A stretch of 64,000 nucleotides of DNA, taken from positions 1 to 64,000 of the forward strand of contig JAAWEL010000036.1 of assembly GCA_022794255.1 (NCBI GenBank). The letters run 5' to 3'. The notes under the pieces were generated by a model. That model was given only the letters and a program-made list of their open reading frames with translations, was not told where the DNA came from and made no database searches. A program made the position numbers and the translations under genes. Below are positions 30,212-38,917 of the stretch, piece by piece. Numbering within the stretch: the stretch's first letter is position 1; each line of letters begins with the position of its first letter. The DNA comes from Lachnospiraceae bacterium. Its GTDB lineage: Bacteria > Bacillota > Clostridia > Lachnospirales > Lachnospiraceae.

Positions 30212-30925
30212 GTGTCACTCTTGGAGACCAGTCTGACTAATGAAGAAATATATTCTGTTCTAGAAAATGAAATTGCCCAATTGAATATCCTTCCAGGAGA
30301 AGTCTTAAGCGAAAATACTCTGTGTCGGCGATTCCACATTTCCCGCACTCCCGCCCGCAGTGTACTACAACGTCTTCAGCAAAATGGCTTTGTGCAGATT
30401 GTTCCTCACAAGGGAACCATTGTCACTTCCATTAACCTAAAACCTGCGAATCAATGGATTTTTCAGCGCCTTGCTGTGGAATGTATGGTTCTCCGTGACT
30501 TCATCAGTATCTGCACCCCCACAGACATTGCCCGAATCCACTATTCTCACGAATTGCTATTAAAGATTACAGACCGTTTGCTTCTTGATCCAGAGCATTT
30601 TAATATCAATGAATTTCTCCATATGGATCTGGCGATGCACAGAATCTGGTTTCAGGCAACGGATAAGCTTTTTTTGTGGGAAAACTTAACCCGCCCCCAG
30701 GCCGATTATTCTCGTTTCATTCGTCTGGATGTTATGAGAGGGCGCAATGTCCCAGATGTTCTAAAAGAGCATAAGGAACTGATCGATATCATTGAAGCAA
30801 AGAATCTTCCTGCCATTGAGCCATTACTAAGGCGCCACCTCTATGGTGGAGTAAGGCGTATGGGCAGCAAGTTGTTTTCAGATGAGTACCAGCGTTATTT
30901 TACATCGGAAAATTGTAATGATTAG
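30212..30925 (+). CDS. GntR/FCD-family transcriptional regulator; track ATG at 30206, GTG at 30212 better spaced from AAGGAG
   Basis: N-terminal winged HTH LPGEVLSENTLCRRFHISRTPARSVLQRLQQNGFVQIVPHKGTIV; FCD helical domain. Confidence 0.93.
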   Translation: MSLLETSLTNEEIYSVLENEIAQLNILPGEVLSENTLCRRFHISRTPARSVLQRLQQNGFVQIVPHKGTIVTSINLKPANQWIFQRLAVECMVLRDFISICTPTDIARIHYSHELLLKITDRLLLDPEHFNINEFLHMDLAMHRIWFQATDKLFLWENLTRPQADYSRFIRLDVMRGRNVPDVLKEHKELIDIIEAKNLPAIEPLLRRHLYGGVRRMGSKLFSDEYQRYFTSENCND

Positions 30926-30990
30926 ATACGGTTATGATTTCGTATCCGTAAGATATAATGTCAGTGAATCTTTTTTAGGCTTTATACAAT

Positions 30991-31034
30991 AGGCTTATGA
31001 GCAGGAATCCTTATCTTCTACTCATAAGCCTTTA
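30991..31034 (+). terminator. Terminator after gntR
   Basis: AGGCTTATGAG ... CTCATAAGCCTTT stem-loop. Confidence 0.65.
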
Positions 31035-31247
31035 AACCCTTATCAATGACTTTATTTCAAATCATATGGTTGGGATTCTATGATATAGCACATATATAGT
31101 GGAAAAACTATTGACAGATTAAAAAGAAAGATTTACGTATAAATAGTGGTTTGAAACCTTTTGTTATTTATTTCTTTAGTTACATATATCGTTTGTTGGC
31201 GATTTAATTCAATCTGACATATAGCTCATAAACGCAGCTGAAAGTTG

Positions 31248-31754
31248 TTATCTAACCTCAAATCCTGATGTTGTTACAGTCTTAAATTCTTGTAAAGAGC
31301 CATACATTTCAAAAACCGAATAATTTCCTTTCAGTCGATATGTGCCTGGTTCTAATCCGCGAAGGTTATAACTAACTATTGTCATTGACAAATCATCATC
31401 AGGATAATCTTCTTTTGACCACTCTACCTTTTTGCGATGAACTTCAGTCCAACCACTACCCTCAGATTTTTGCAATATTACTGTTGTTATAATTTTTTTC
31501 ATTTCTTCATGGCACTGCAAACGTGAGTAGATTCCTAGTGTACGATATCCTTGATCTGAGAGTTCTAATGTTACTGTCGATATTAATTGTCCTCTTGGAG
31601 ACACCTCTATCCCGACAGCTTCCTCATTACTGTATTCTTTTGCTGATATATCCTCTGACAAGTTTCTCACCTGTGCATAAGCTGGCATGATTGACATAAT
31701 TACCATTAATATAGATAAACAAATGACTGAAACTTTTTGAAGGTATCTTTTCAT
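31248..31754 (-). CDS. Secreted hypothetical protein; ORF opens at 31790, ATG at 31754 with AAGGAGGAG preferred
   Basis: Signal peptide MKRYLQKVSVICLSILMVIMSIMPAYA; beta-rich remainder. Confidence 0.75.
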   Translation of the reverse strand: MKRYLQKVSVICLSILMVIMSIMPAYAQVRNLSEDISAKEYSNEEAVGIEVSPRGQLISTVTLELSDQGYRTLGIYSRLQCHEEMKKIITTVILQKSEGSGWTEVHRKKVEWSKEDYPDDDLSMTIVSYNLRGLEPGTYRLKGNYSVFEMYGSLQEFKTVTTSGFEVR

Positions 31755-31779
31755 TTTCTCCTCCTTTATCCTCTTGTTA

Positions 31780-32628
31780 CTATTTATCAATATATAAATC
31801 CTTCACTATTTCAATAAATTCCGTCTTTTCCATCACTCCTGAAAAATAATAAAATGCCTCTTCCCCTTCTATACATGCACTATATTCAATATCACCATTC
31901 TCTAATTTATTTTCTTCTATTTGAATTTCTTTATTTATCCAATTGTTATAGAGTTTTAAGTAACCATTCCTGTCTGAATCAATCATTGACAATGTTCTTC
32001 TCTCCATTGACTTATCTTCATTTAAAAAAAGTCTTTTTTGTTTATAAATAAATTTAAGGACCGCATGCGTTCCATCTGCTTCTATCCCAGAAAACACCAT
32101 TCCATCTGGCATATATCCCAGCATCATTACTGGTATTCCTAAGTCCTGAGCAATTTGATCATATGCCTTATCCAATTCATCCTTTTTAAACTCTATGGGG
32201 GTATTATACCGAATCAAAGCACTTCCACCACTTTTCCCTGGATACTGGACATAGCGGTACTCACTCTTTGCTACTGAACTTATCCCCCCTATTAAAGCCA
32301 CCCCCAATACAGCCGCTGCCACCACTCCGGCTTTAAAGCTTTTACTCTTATACCTTCTCGTCTTTCCCAGATCACGTCCCTTCTCATACTCCTCCGTTGT
32401 TATCGGCCTTATCCCCTTTGCGTCCAAACGTGCCAGCAAAATATCTGCCTCCAGCTTTGATTTCCGATCCAGCTTGTCCATCTCTTCAGAAGTCATATTC
32501 TGTTTTTCATACTCTAGCTCCTGCTCAGCATCAACCGCCATTTTCAACAAGCTGGCATCATCCATACCAATTGTCTCCTGAAGCCAGGATTCTATGTGAC
32601 TTAATTTCTCGTCATATAAACTTTTCAC
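31780..32628 (-). CDS. DUF4367-type membrane protein, possible anti-sigma/sensor
   Basis: Cytoplasmic helical N-terminus, one TM (FKAGVVAAAVLGVALIGGISSV), extracytoplasmic domain with GYMPDGMVFSGIEADG and C-terminal YYFSGVMEKTEFIEIVKDL. Confidence 0.75.
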   Translation of the reverse strand: MKSLYDEKLSHIESWLQETIGMDDASLLKMAVDAEQELEYEKQNMTSEEMDKLDRKSKLEADILLARLDAKGIRPITTEEYEKGRDLGKTRRYKSKSFKAGVVAAAVLGVALIGGISSVAKSEYRYVQYPGKSGGSALIRYNTPIEFKKDELDKAYDQIAQDLGIPVMMLGYMPDGMVFSGIEADGTHAVLKFIYKQKRLFLNEDKSMERRTLSMIDSDRNGYLKLYNNWINKEIQIEENKLENGDIEYSACIEGEEAFYYFSGVMEKTEFIEIVKDLYIDK

Positions 32629-32692
32629 AAGATTGCCTTTCTGTTTTCACAGTTTTTCCAGTTTTACCACCTACTTCTGATCAAATTCAGGG

Positions 32693-32722
32693 TTGACTTT
32701 TTGACGGTTATGGTTACTATAA
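32693..32722 (+). promoter_or_regulatory. Sigma-A type promoter for murG
   Basis: TTGACT - 18 nt - TATAAT upstream of the murG start at 32792. Confidence 0.55.
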
Positions 32723-32791
32723 TATATAGATCAAATCGTAACAGCAGTAGGTTCTTGACTGTTATAGTAAATCCAAAACGGAGGCACTTTT

Positions 32792-33859
32792 ATGAAAAAA
32801 ATCGTGCTGACCGGCGGCGGGACCGCCGGACACGTCACTCCCAACCTGGCACTTCTGCCATCCCTAAAAGAACGAGGCTATGAGATCCGTTATATCGGCT
32901 CCTACAATGGCATTGAACGAAAGCTGATCGAAAATGCTAAAATTCATTATGACGGCATTTCCTCCGGCAAACTGCGCCGATACTTTGACCTCAAAAATTT
33001 CTCAGACCCGTTTCGCGTTCTGAAGGGCTATGGAGAAGCATTGCGTCTAATCAAAGAATTCCATCCGGATGTGGTTTTCTCTAAAGGTGGTTTTGTAGCA
33101 GTTCCTGTTGTTCTGGCTGCCAGACACTACAAAATCCCCACCATCATCCACGAATCAGATATGACCCCTGGCCTTGCAAACAAGATCTGCATTCCTTCTG
33201 CTGCCAGGGTATGCTGCAATTTCCCGGAAACTCTGTCCTATCTTCCCAAGGAAAAAGCGGTTTTGACAGGCTCTCCCATCCGAAAAGAACTGTTAGAGGG
33301 AGACCGACTTACCGGGCTTAATTATTCCGGGCTTTCTTCCGATCAACCGGTTATCCTTGTTATCGGCGGAAGCCTTGGATCCGTCATTGTCAACAATGCG
33401 GTCCGTAAGCTACTTCCCCAGCTGTTAGAACAATTTCAGATCATACATATCTGCGGTAAAGGCAATCTGGACGAGAGCCTGAACGGGCAGCGCGGATATG
33501 TGCAGTACGAATATGTGGATGCTCCTCTGCGACATTTCTTTGCAGTTGCCGATCTGATTCTGTCCCGGGCAGGCGCTAATTCTATCTGCGAAATCCTAGC
33601 CTTAAGGAAGCCCAATATTCTGGTTCCTCTCTCTGCTGCTGCCAGTCGTGGTGACCAGATCCTTAACGCCCGTTCTTTTGAAAAACAAGGCTTTTCCCGG
33701 GTTTTAGAGGAAGAACAGATGACGGATGAAAACCTTTTCAATGTGATTCAGGATACATTCCGCCGCCGTCATCAGTATATCTCTGCCATGGAACAAAGCA
33801 ATTTAAGCGATGCCGTATCCACGGTTATGGATCTGATCTCCTCCTATGCTGAGGCATGA
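32792..33859 (+). CDS. murG: UDP-N-acetylglucosamine--N-acetylmuramyl-(pentapeptide) transferase, stand-alone copy
   Basis: LTGGGTAGHVTPNLAL; VFSKGGFVAVPVVLAA; HESDMTPGLANK; SRAGANSICEILALRKPNILVPL. Confidence 0.96.
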   Translation: MKKIVLTGGGTAGHVTPNLALLPSLKERGYEIRYIGSYNGIERKLIENAKIHYDGISSGKLRRYFDLKNFSDPFRVLKGYGEALRLIKEFHPDVVFSKGGFVAVPVVLAARHYKIPTIIHESDMTPGLANKICIPSAARVCCNFPETLSYLPKEKAVLTGSPIRKELLEGDRLTGLNYSGLSSDQPVILVIGGSLGSVIVNNAVRKLLPQLLEQFQIIHICGKGNLDESLNGQRGYVQYEYVDAPLRHFFAVADLILSRAGANSICEILALRKPNILVPLSAAASRGDQILNARSFEKQGFSRVLEEEQMTDENLFNVIQDTFRRRHQYISAMEQSNLSDAVSTVMDLISSYAEA

Positions 33860-33908
33860 CTGAAACATTGGGGCTTATCCAAACTTGTACTATGTGGTTT
33901 AAATAAAA

Positions 33909-34520
33909 TCAGGTTCCCTCTGGAATCCCCTGCGTTTTTCTCATATTTACCATTGGAGAAGTCTTGTTCCTTCCTGTAGGACGATACTTCTCCGGTGCCT
34001 CCGGGCAAAGGCATTTTCTTAAATGATTTCTTCCTCTTGCCAATCTTGCCCTACAAGTATCTGCTCGGACTCCTAAAATCTTACTGACTTCTGTCATTGG
34101 CCTACCTTCAATAACATGCAGCACAAATACGATCAACCATTCTTTTTTCATACTTTTTAATGCTTCCATCACAGCCTCATATTCCTGCCGCTCCAGCAAA
34201 ATACTCAGACTGTCACGACCAAAGCTTTTCTCATTTATCAATGAAGCGTCCTGAATAATTGCCGGATCATAATAAGTAACCGGATGCGATCCCTGACTTC
34301 GATAATAATCGATACATCGATTCTTCATTATTTTCATGAGAGTAGCTCTGACCTTATATTCCGGCCAATCTACTGGATAGTGACTAAAATACGCGGTAAA
34401 TGTCTCTTGCACCAAATCGTCAATCTCATCTGTCGGAATACCTTTATTCTTCGCAATAAGACGAATCAGTGACACATGAGCCGTATAAACGGCGCGAAAT
34501 TGATCTTCTTTTGACTTCAT
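33909..34520 (-). CDS. ECF-type RNA polymerase sigma factor
   Basis: DEIDDLVQETFTAYF (region 2), LMKIMKNRCIDYYR, VIEGRPMTEVSKILGVRADTCRARLARGRNHLRK (region 4). Confidence 0.88.
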   Translation of the reverse strand: MKSKEDQFRAVYTAHVSLIRLIAKNKGIPTDEIDDLVQETFTAYFSHYPVDWPEYKVRATLMKIMKNRCIDYYRSQGSHPVTYYDPAIIQDASLINEKSFGRDSLSILLERQEYEAVMEALKSMKKEWLIVFVLHVIEGRPMTEVSKILGVRADTCRARLARGRNHLRKCLCPEAPEKYRPTGRNKTSPMVNMRKTQGIPEGT

Positions 34521-34554
34521 TCTCTATGCGTTCTCCTATTCCCATATTCCAACC

Positions 34555-34971
34555 CTACAATCCCTTTTTTATCATTTCTGCAATTTTCTCCAGTTCCTTT
34601 GGCTCTTCTTCTCCCGGAGTCCAACTTACCATAACCGGGCCACCCTCATATCGCGGAATTACATGTACATGAAGATGAAATACCGTTTGCCCGGCACTAG
34701 CCCCATTATTCTGCACCACATTAAAACCATTGGCTCCTAGTTTCTCTTTCATTGCCATGCCGATCTTTCCTGCTAATGGAAGAATTTTTGCCATTGTTGC
34801 AGGATCTGCTTCACAAAGATCCTTAAAATGTTCTTTAGGAAGAATCAATGCATGTCCCCTCGATGCCGGCCCCAAATCAAGAATCACCCGAAAAATCTCA
34901 TCCTCATAAACAGTTGCTGATGGAATTTCACCATTAGCAATCTTACAAAAAATGCAATTTCCATCCCTCAT
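34555..34971 (-). CDS. HIT-family hydrolase
   Basis: CIFCKIANGEIPS; HALILPKEHF; QTVFHLHVHVIPRY. Confidence 0.96.
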   Translation of the reverse strand: MRDGNCIFCKIANGEIPSATVYEDEIFRVILDLGPASRGHALILPKEHFKDLCEADPATMAKILPLAGKIGMAMKEKLGANGFNVVQNNGASAGQTVFHLHVHVIPRYEGGPVMVSWTPGEEEPKELEKIAEMIKKGL

Positions 34972-34989
34972 AACCGTAACCTCCTTCTA

Positions 34990-35676
34990 TTATATTTCCC
35001 AAAAGTTTTGCTTTGGTGTTGGTTTGCGGTATAAAACTGCTGCCAGAACAATCCCTGTTATCAGTCCCGCCACATGAGCCACACTATCCACACCTTCACT
35101 GGTAAATCCAAAATAAAGGGAAAATATAATCATTATTATCAATTGTTTGGTGCTCAGATCCTCTAATCGTCCCCGATTAATTGTCACAATATAAAAGAGT
35201 CCCCCGATCACCCCAAAAATTGCTCCGGATGCTCCGGCTCCAACAGCCTGTACAGAACTTTGCAGCTCCGCAAACATGGACACCACATTTGCCCCTATCC
35301 CGCACAGAAGATAAAAAATCAGATATTTTATGCTTCCCAATGCCCGCTCCATATTATCTCCTAATATAAATAAGAGCAACATATTATTTGTAATATGGTG
35401 AATTCCAAAATGCATAAATATAGATGTCAGCAAACGATAAAATTCTTTTTCTTCTATAACAAGTGCTGGAAACATTGCCCCATGCTGCAGCATAAACAAG
35501 GTGTCCTCGCTGGAGCCTACTGTTTCCAAATACAAAAAATACAAAATATTCAGAGCTATCAATGTACTATTAACCCATGCCTTTTTCCTGTCACTCCATT
35601 TCACTCCATCATCTCCAATTTCCGATGATAATCTTATAATATCGATTTTTGTCAAACTTTTCCGATATTTTATCAC
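34990..35676 (-). CDS. Rhomboid-family intramembrane serine protease
   Basis: LTSIFMHFGIHHITNNMLLLFILGDNME; GAGASGAIFGVIGG; VDSVAHVAGLITG. Confidence 0.94.
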   Translation of the reverse strand: MIKYRKSLTKIDIIRLSSEIGDDGVKWSDRKKAWVNSTLIALNILYFLYLETVGSSEDTLFMLQHGAMFPALVIEEKEFYRLLTSIFMHFGIHHITNNMLLLFILGDNMERALGSIKYLIFYLLCGIGANVVSMFAELQSSVQAVGAGASGAIFGVIGGLFYIVTINRGRLEDLSTKQLIIMIIFSLYFGFTSEGVDSVAHVAGLITGIVLAAVLYRKPTPKQNFWEI

Positions 35677-35793
35677 TATATTCTCAACAAATAAGACATT
35701 ATATCATCCCACTGATTCCACACTTCATCATTTATACTCATAATACCTGGAATATGTTTAAAAGTCAACAATGCCAAAGTTATTCCTCTCTCC

Positions 35794-37071
35794 TCATTCA
35801 AAGCGGTAGCGATAACACGCTATACAGATCTCATCTCCTGTGTTAAGCTTTGCTTCCTCATTATTTTCCAGCAAGCGCCCGCAAAGCTTCGTGCCATTCG
35901 TTGAATTCAGATCCTTTATCCGGTAAGTATCCCCATCCTGATCAATTCGCAGATGCAGCCGGCTAACCGTATCCCGCTCCAACTGAAAATCTACCAGACT
36001 TTCCTGTTTTCCTATTACAAACGGATAATATAATATAGGAATGTCTTGTTCTTTTGGATTCAGCGCTCTTAATATTCTTTGACGTTTGTTATCAGAAAAA
36101 TCAGCCAGCAGTTGAGTTCCCGGTCCTGCAGATGGTGTGTCCTTCTTCTGTTCATCATCCATGTCAATGATCTCCCTCTGCCACAGCTTTCCCCCCTTTC
36201 CAAAATCTCTTTCCTCCTCTTCGCTGTCCTGGAACATCATCTCCCAGGGTGGCCGTATTGGCAGATCTTTCTCCTTGCTATTTCTCAAAAAATATCCTCC
36301 GCTCCAATCCTTCCATTTTTGTTTCCATGAAGCTCTCTTCCCTGGTGTTTTTTCCTGCTCTTTTGTACTTAAATAGCTTTCTTCTCTCTGTCGTTTGTCT
36401 GGATTCTTTCTTTGATTTCCAGAAATATTTAACCGCTTTTTTCCTGTTTCTTCATATTGTTTATAAACATCTGGCTCATCAGATATCTCTTGCCCTGATA
36501 TATCATCCTTTTTCTTCTCTTTATCATTTGTCTTTCCCTGCTGTAAAAGACGCCCCAAATCCTCCATCCCATAATTTTCTTTTCTAGTCTCCTGATATAG
36601 GCCATAGGCCAATACCACACTTTCCTTATCTTGATGATCAACGCTTCCCAGCAAATACTCTAATAATTTACTGAAATCTTCTGGAAAATTTCTCTCTATG
36701 CCCGGAACAAAACATAACCAAACACGGAATGTATCCGGATCCACATATAAATACTGAGGCTCCAGCAAAATTCTCTCCTCCATCAGAAGATATCGTTCCG
36801 CCCGTTCCAGTACTCCAAAGATCCCAATAACCAGCCTTCGTATTTCCTCTGCCTGAATATTTCGGTTTTCCAATATTCTGGACAATGGTTGTCGTGACGT
36901 AATCTCATAATAGAATCTCACTCCGCTATCCATTTGCCGGAGCTGGAACCGCAAAACGCCCTCAATCGAATTCCTTGACATCATCTGGCTTTCATACCCC
37001 TGCCATGTCAATTCCTCTGGATCTATAATCAGATAATTATGTTTAAACTCCCTCCGATAACTAATTTTCAT
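35794..37071 (-). CDS. DUF6382-like/FHA domain protein of the Tad cluster
   Basis: C-terminal FHA: FVIGKQESLVDFQLERDTVSRLHLRIDQDGDTYRIKDLNSTNGTKLCGRLLENNEEAKLNTGDEI. Confidence 0.85.
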   Translation of the reverse strand: MKISYRREFKHNYLIIDPEELTWQGYESQMMSRNSIEGVLRFQLRQMDSGVRFYYEITSRQPLSRILENRNIQAEEIRRLVIGIFGVLERAERYLLMEERILLEPQYLYVDPDTFRVWLCFVPGIERNFPEDFSKLLEYLLGSVDHQDKESVVLAYGLYQETRKENYGMEDLGRLLQQGKTNDKEKKKDDISGQEISDEPDVYKQYEETGKKRLNISGNQRKNPDKRQREESYLSTKEQEKTPGKRASWKQKWKDWSGGYFLRNSKEKDLPIRPPWEMMFQDSEEEERDFGKGGKLWQREIIDMDDEQKKDTPSAGPGTQLLADFSDNKRQRILRALNPKEQDIPILYYPFVIGKQESLVDFQLERDTVSRLHLRIDQDGDTYRIKDLNSTNGTKLCGRLLENNEEAKLNTGDEICIACYRYRFE

Positions 37072-37092
37072 TTTTCTGCCATACCTTCCCCT

Positions 37093-37452
37093 TTATTCTG
37101 CCAAGCTCCACATTCTCAGAGAATTTTCCGGTCTGAATATCGGCACTGTAAGCTCTAATCCCCAACGGATTCCCTGAGACCGTCTTATAATTTCCTGCTC
37201 ATCCTTATTTTCGATCTGGTGACGCGCTCTCTCTACCTCCTCATGCAAAACAAATTTTCCCACAGTCTCTCCTCGGACATGGAAGGCCTGATTTAACAGA
37301 ATCATTATAACAAAGAAAATAATTGCCATCACACCTGCCGCCTCAACCGTATAGCTGGCGATCACTTCTTTCTTTAGACCATTTTTCAATACCCCGAAAA
37401 AAATATGTACTGCGTGAAAACAGCGATAAAACATCCTTTTTATATGAAACAC
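37093..37452 (-). CDS. TadE-like minor pseudopilin
   Basis: KKEVIASYTVEAAGVMAIIFFVIMILLNQAF prepilin-like hydrophobic segment. Confidence 0.65.
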   Translation of the reverse strand: MFHIKRMFYRCFHAVHIFFGVLKNGLKKEVIASYTVEAAGVMAIIFFVIMILLNQAFHVRGETVGKFVLHEEVERARHQIENKDEQEIIRRSQGIRWGLELTVPIFRPENSLRMWSLAE

Positions 37453-37461
37453 ACTCCTTCC

Positions 37462-37920
37462 TCATATTCCGGTTCCTTGTGCTATTGTCAGTAAAATCCC
37501 AGGGATCGCTGCAAATGGTAAAAAAGGCACGGTTATTTTTCCAATATTCGTTCCTTTATGAATCCAGTTCCATGTAAACAGGGCCAATCCATATATTCCA
37601 CACAATATAATTCCCATACACAGCATAAAAAAATTTTCCCAAAAGCTCATCATTAAGCCACTTACCACAAAAAAATATCCATCTCCCATTCCAATGCTGC
37701 CCTCGCATATCCTTCCAAAAAGCAAGAGCGCGACTCCCAGACAGACACTTTGCACATGGCTTTTCCACATAAAATCACTTCCAAGAACAATCCACAGATA
37801 TCCATTAATGCCCAATGCCAATATACCAAACAACGCAAAAACCCATACTTTTACTTTCTTGCAATGCAGATCCTGCATTGCAGACACCAACAAAAATGCC
37901 AGAAATAACCCTTTTCTCAT
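37462..37920 (-). CDS. A24 prepilin peptidase-like protein (second copy)
   Basis: AMQDLHCKKV and SIGMGDGYFF aspartate motifs; multi-TM. Confidence 0.75.
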   Translation of the reverse strand: MRKGLFLAFLLVSAMQDLHCKKVKVWVFALFGILALGINGYLWIVLGSDFMWKSHVQSVCLGVALLLFGRICEGSIGMGDGYFFVVSGLMMSFWENFFMLCMGIILCGIYGLALFTWNWIHKGTNIGKITVPFLPFAAIPGILLTIAQGTGI

Positions 37921-37978
37921 TTTCTTCCTATCTTCTCTCTCGTCTTTACAGCCATTCGCATAAAGACCAATTGATTAC

Positions 37979-38896
37979 TCATCTTCCGCAGTAAGAACAC
38001 GCACCCAGATGTTCCACCTCTGACAGTTTTACTGCCCGTGCAAATGCCACAATTGCCCTGCAGCTTTTCCCGGAATGATAGCTACTACCACTCGGCATAA
38101 TAAATACCACTCTCCCGGCATTTTTCCCGCAGACTGAACAGGGATAATATTTTCCTCCGCTATCATTGCGCATGTTTCCCACCTGTTCCTTAGACACAGA
38201 AGTTAATTGGTTTGCCAGATAGTGACATTCTCTGCTTCTGTGATAGCGAGTACTGTTTTTTCCCACATAGACAACCGGATCCTCCTCTTTTTGGCCTCCT
38301 TCTCCTTTGCTGTAGTCTTTTCCTTCCCTTCCAACCCACGCCCTTCGTCTGCACCGGGCCGTCCTCTCTAATGCAGGTATTCCAAGCACCGGAAATGGCA
38401 GATGGATCTCATAGTCTAAAACCAGGTCAATGCTTTCCCCATCCTCTAAAACTTGAGAACGAGCCATGGTAATATGTCTTACTGCATTTGTATCCACATA
38501 CTCCCCGATCCTGGCCTGTGCATATCCCTGTGCTGCACCAGATATCAGGTGCCGACAAAACTCTTTCGCAAAGTCTCCTGCCCCTGGTATCGCAAATATC
38601 TTTCCTTTATCCTGCGCATCTTTCACATACGCATATTGGCTGAAATCCTCCCCCATCATTTCCAGTGCTGCCTGCATCCGCCGCTCCGTGTTCATAACCT
38701 TCATAGGAAGAATCAGGCAAACCGAAGCAAAAATAAATAAAGTGAGACACATCACAGCCTCCAAAGTCAGGGAAGCCGGGACAGACAGGAATGTCTTTTT
38801 GCCATGACAAGCCTTTCCTGTATGTATTTTGAATTCATTTAGGATTCGTACCTGGAGAGTCACGATTTTTTTATTTTTTGTCCTGGAAAAAGACAT
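37979..38896 (-). CDS. TadE-like protein with tandem C-terminal Cys/His (Ada-like zinc) motifs
   Basis: SLTLEAVMCLTLFIFASVCLILP; C-terminal YHRSRECHYLA...YYPCSVCGKNAG and YHSGKSCRAIV...LGACSYCGR. Confidence 0.75.
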   Translation of the reverse strand: MSFSRTKNKKIVTLQVRILNEFKIHTGKACHGKKTFLSVPASLTLEAVMCLTLFIFASVCLILPMKVMNTERRMQAALEMMGEDFSQYAYVKDAQDKGKIFAIPGAGDFAKEFCRHLISGAAQGYAQARIGEYVDTNAVRHITMARSQVLEDGESIDLVLDYEIHLPFPVLGIPALERTARCRRRAWVGREGKDYSKGEGGQKEEDPVVYVGKNSTRYHRSRECHYLANQLTSVSKEQVGNMRNDSGGKYYPCSVCGKNAGRVVFIMPSGSSYHSGKSCRAIVAFARAVKLSEVEHLGACSYCGR

Positions 38897-38917
38897 TCCT
38901 GTCTGCCCCCTTCTTCA

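Noticed and set aside
36079-36587. Several plus-strand ORFs rich in Phe/Ser/Leu
   Set aside because: Antisense to the low-complexity Lys/Glu-rich linker of the FHA protein, which produces long open frames by composition
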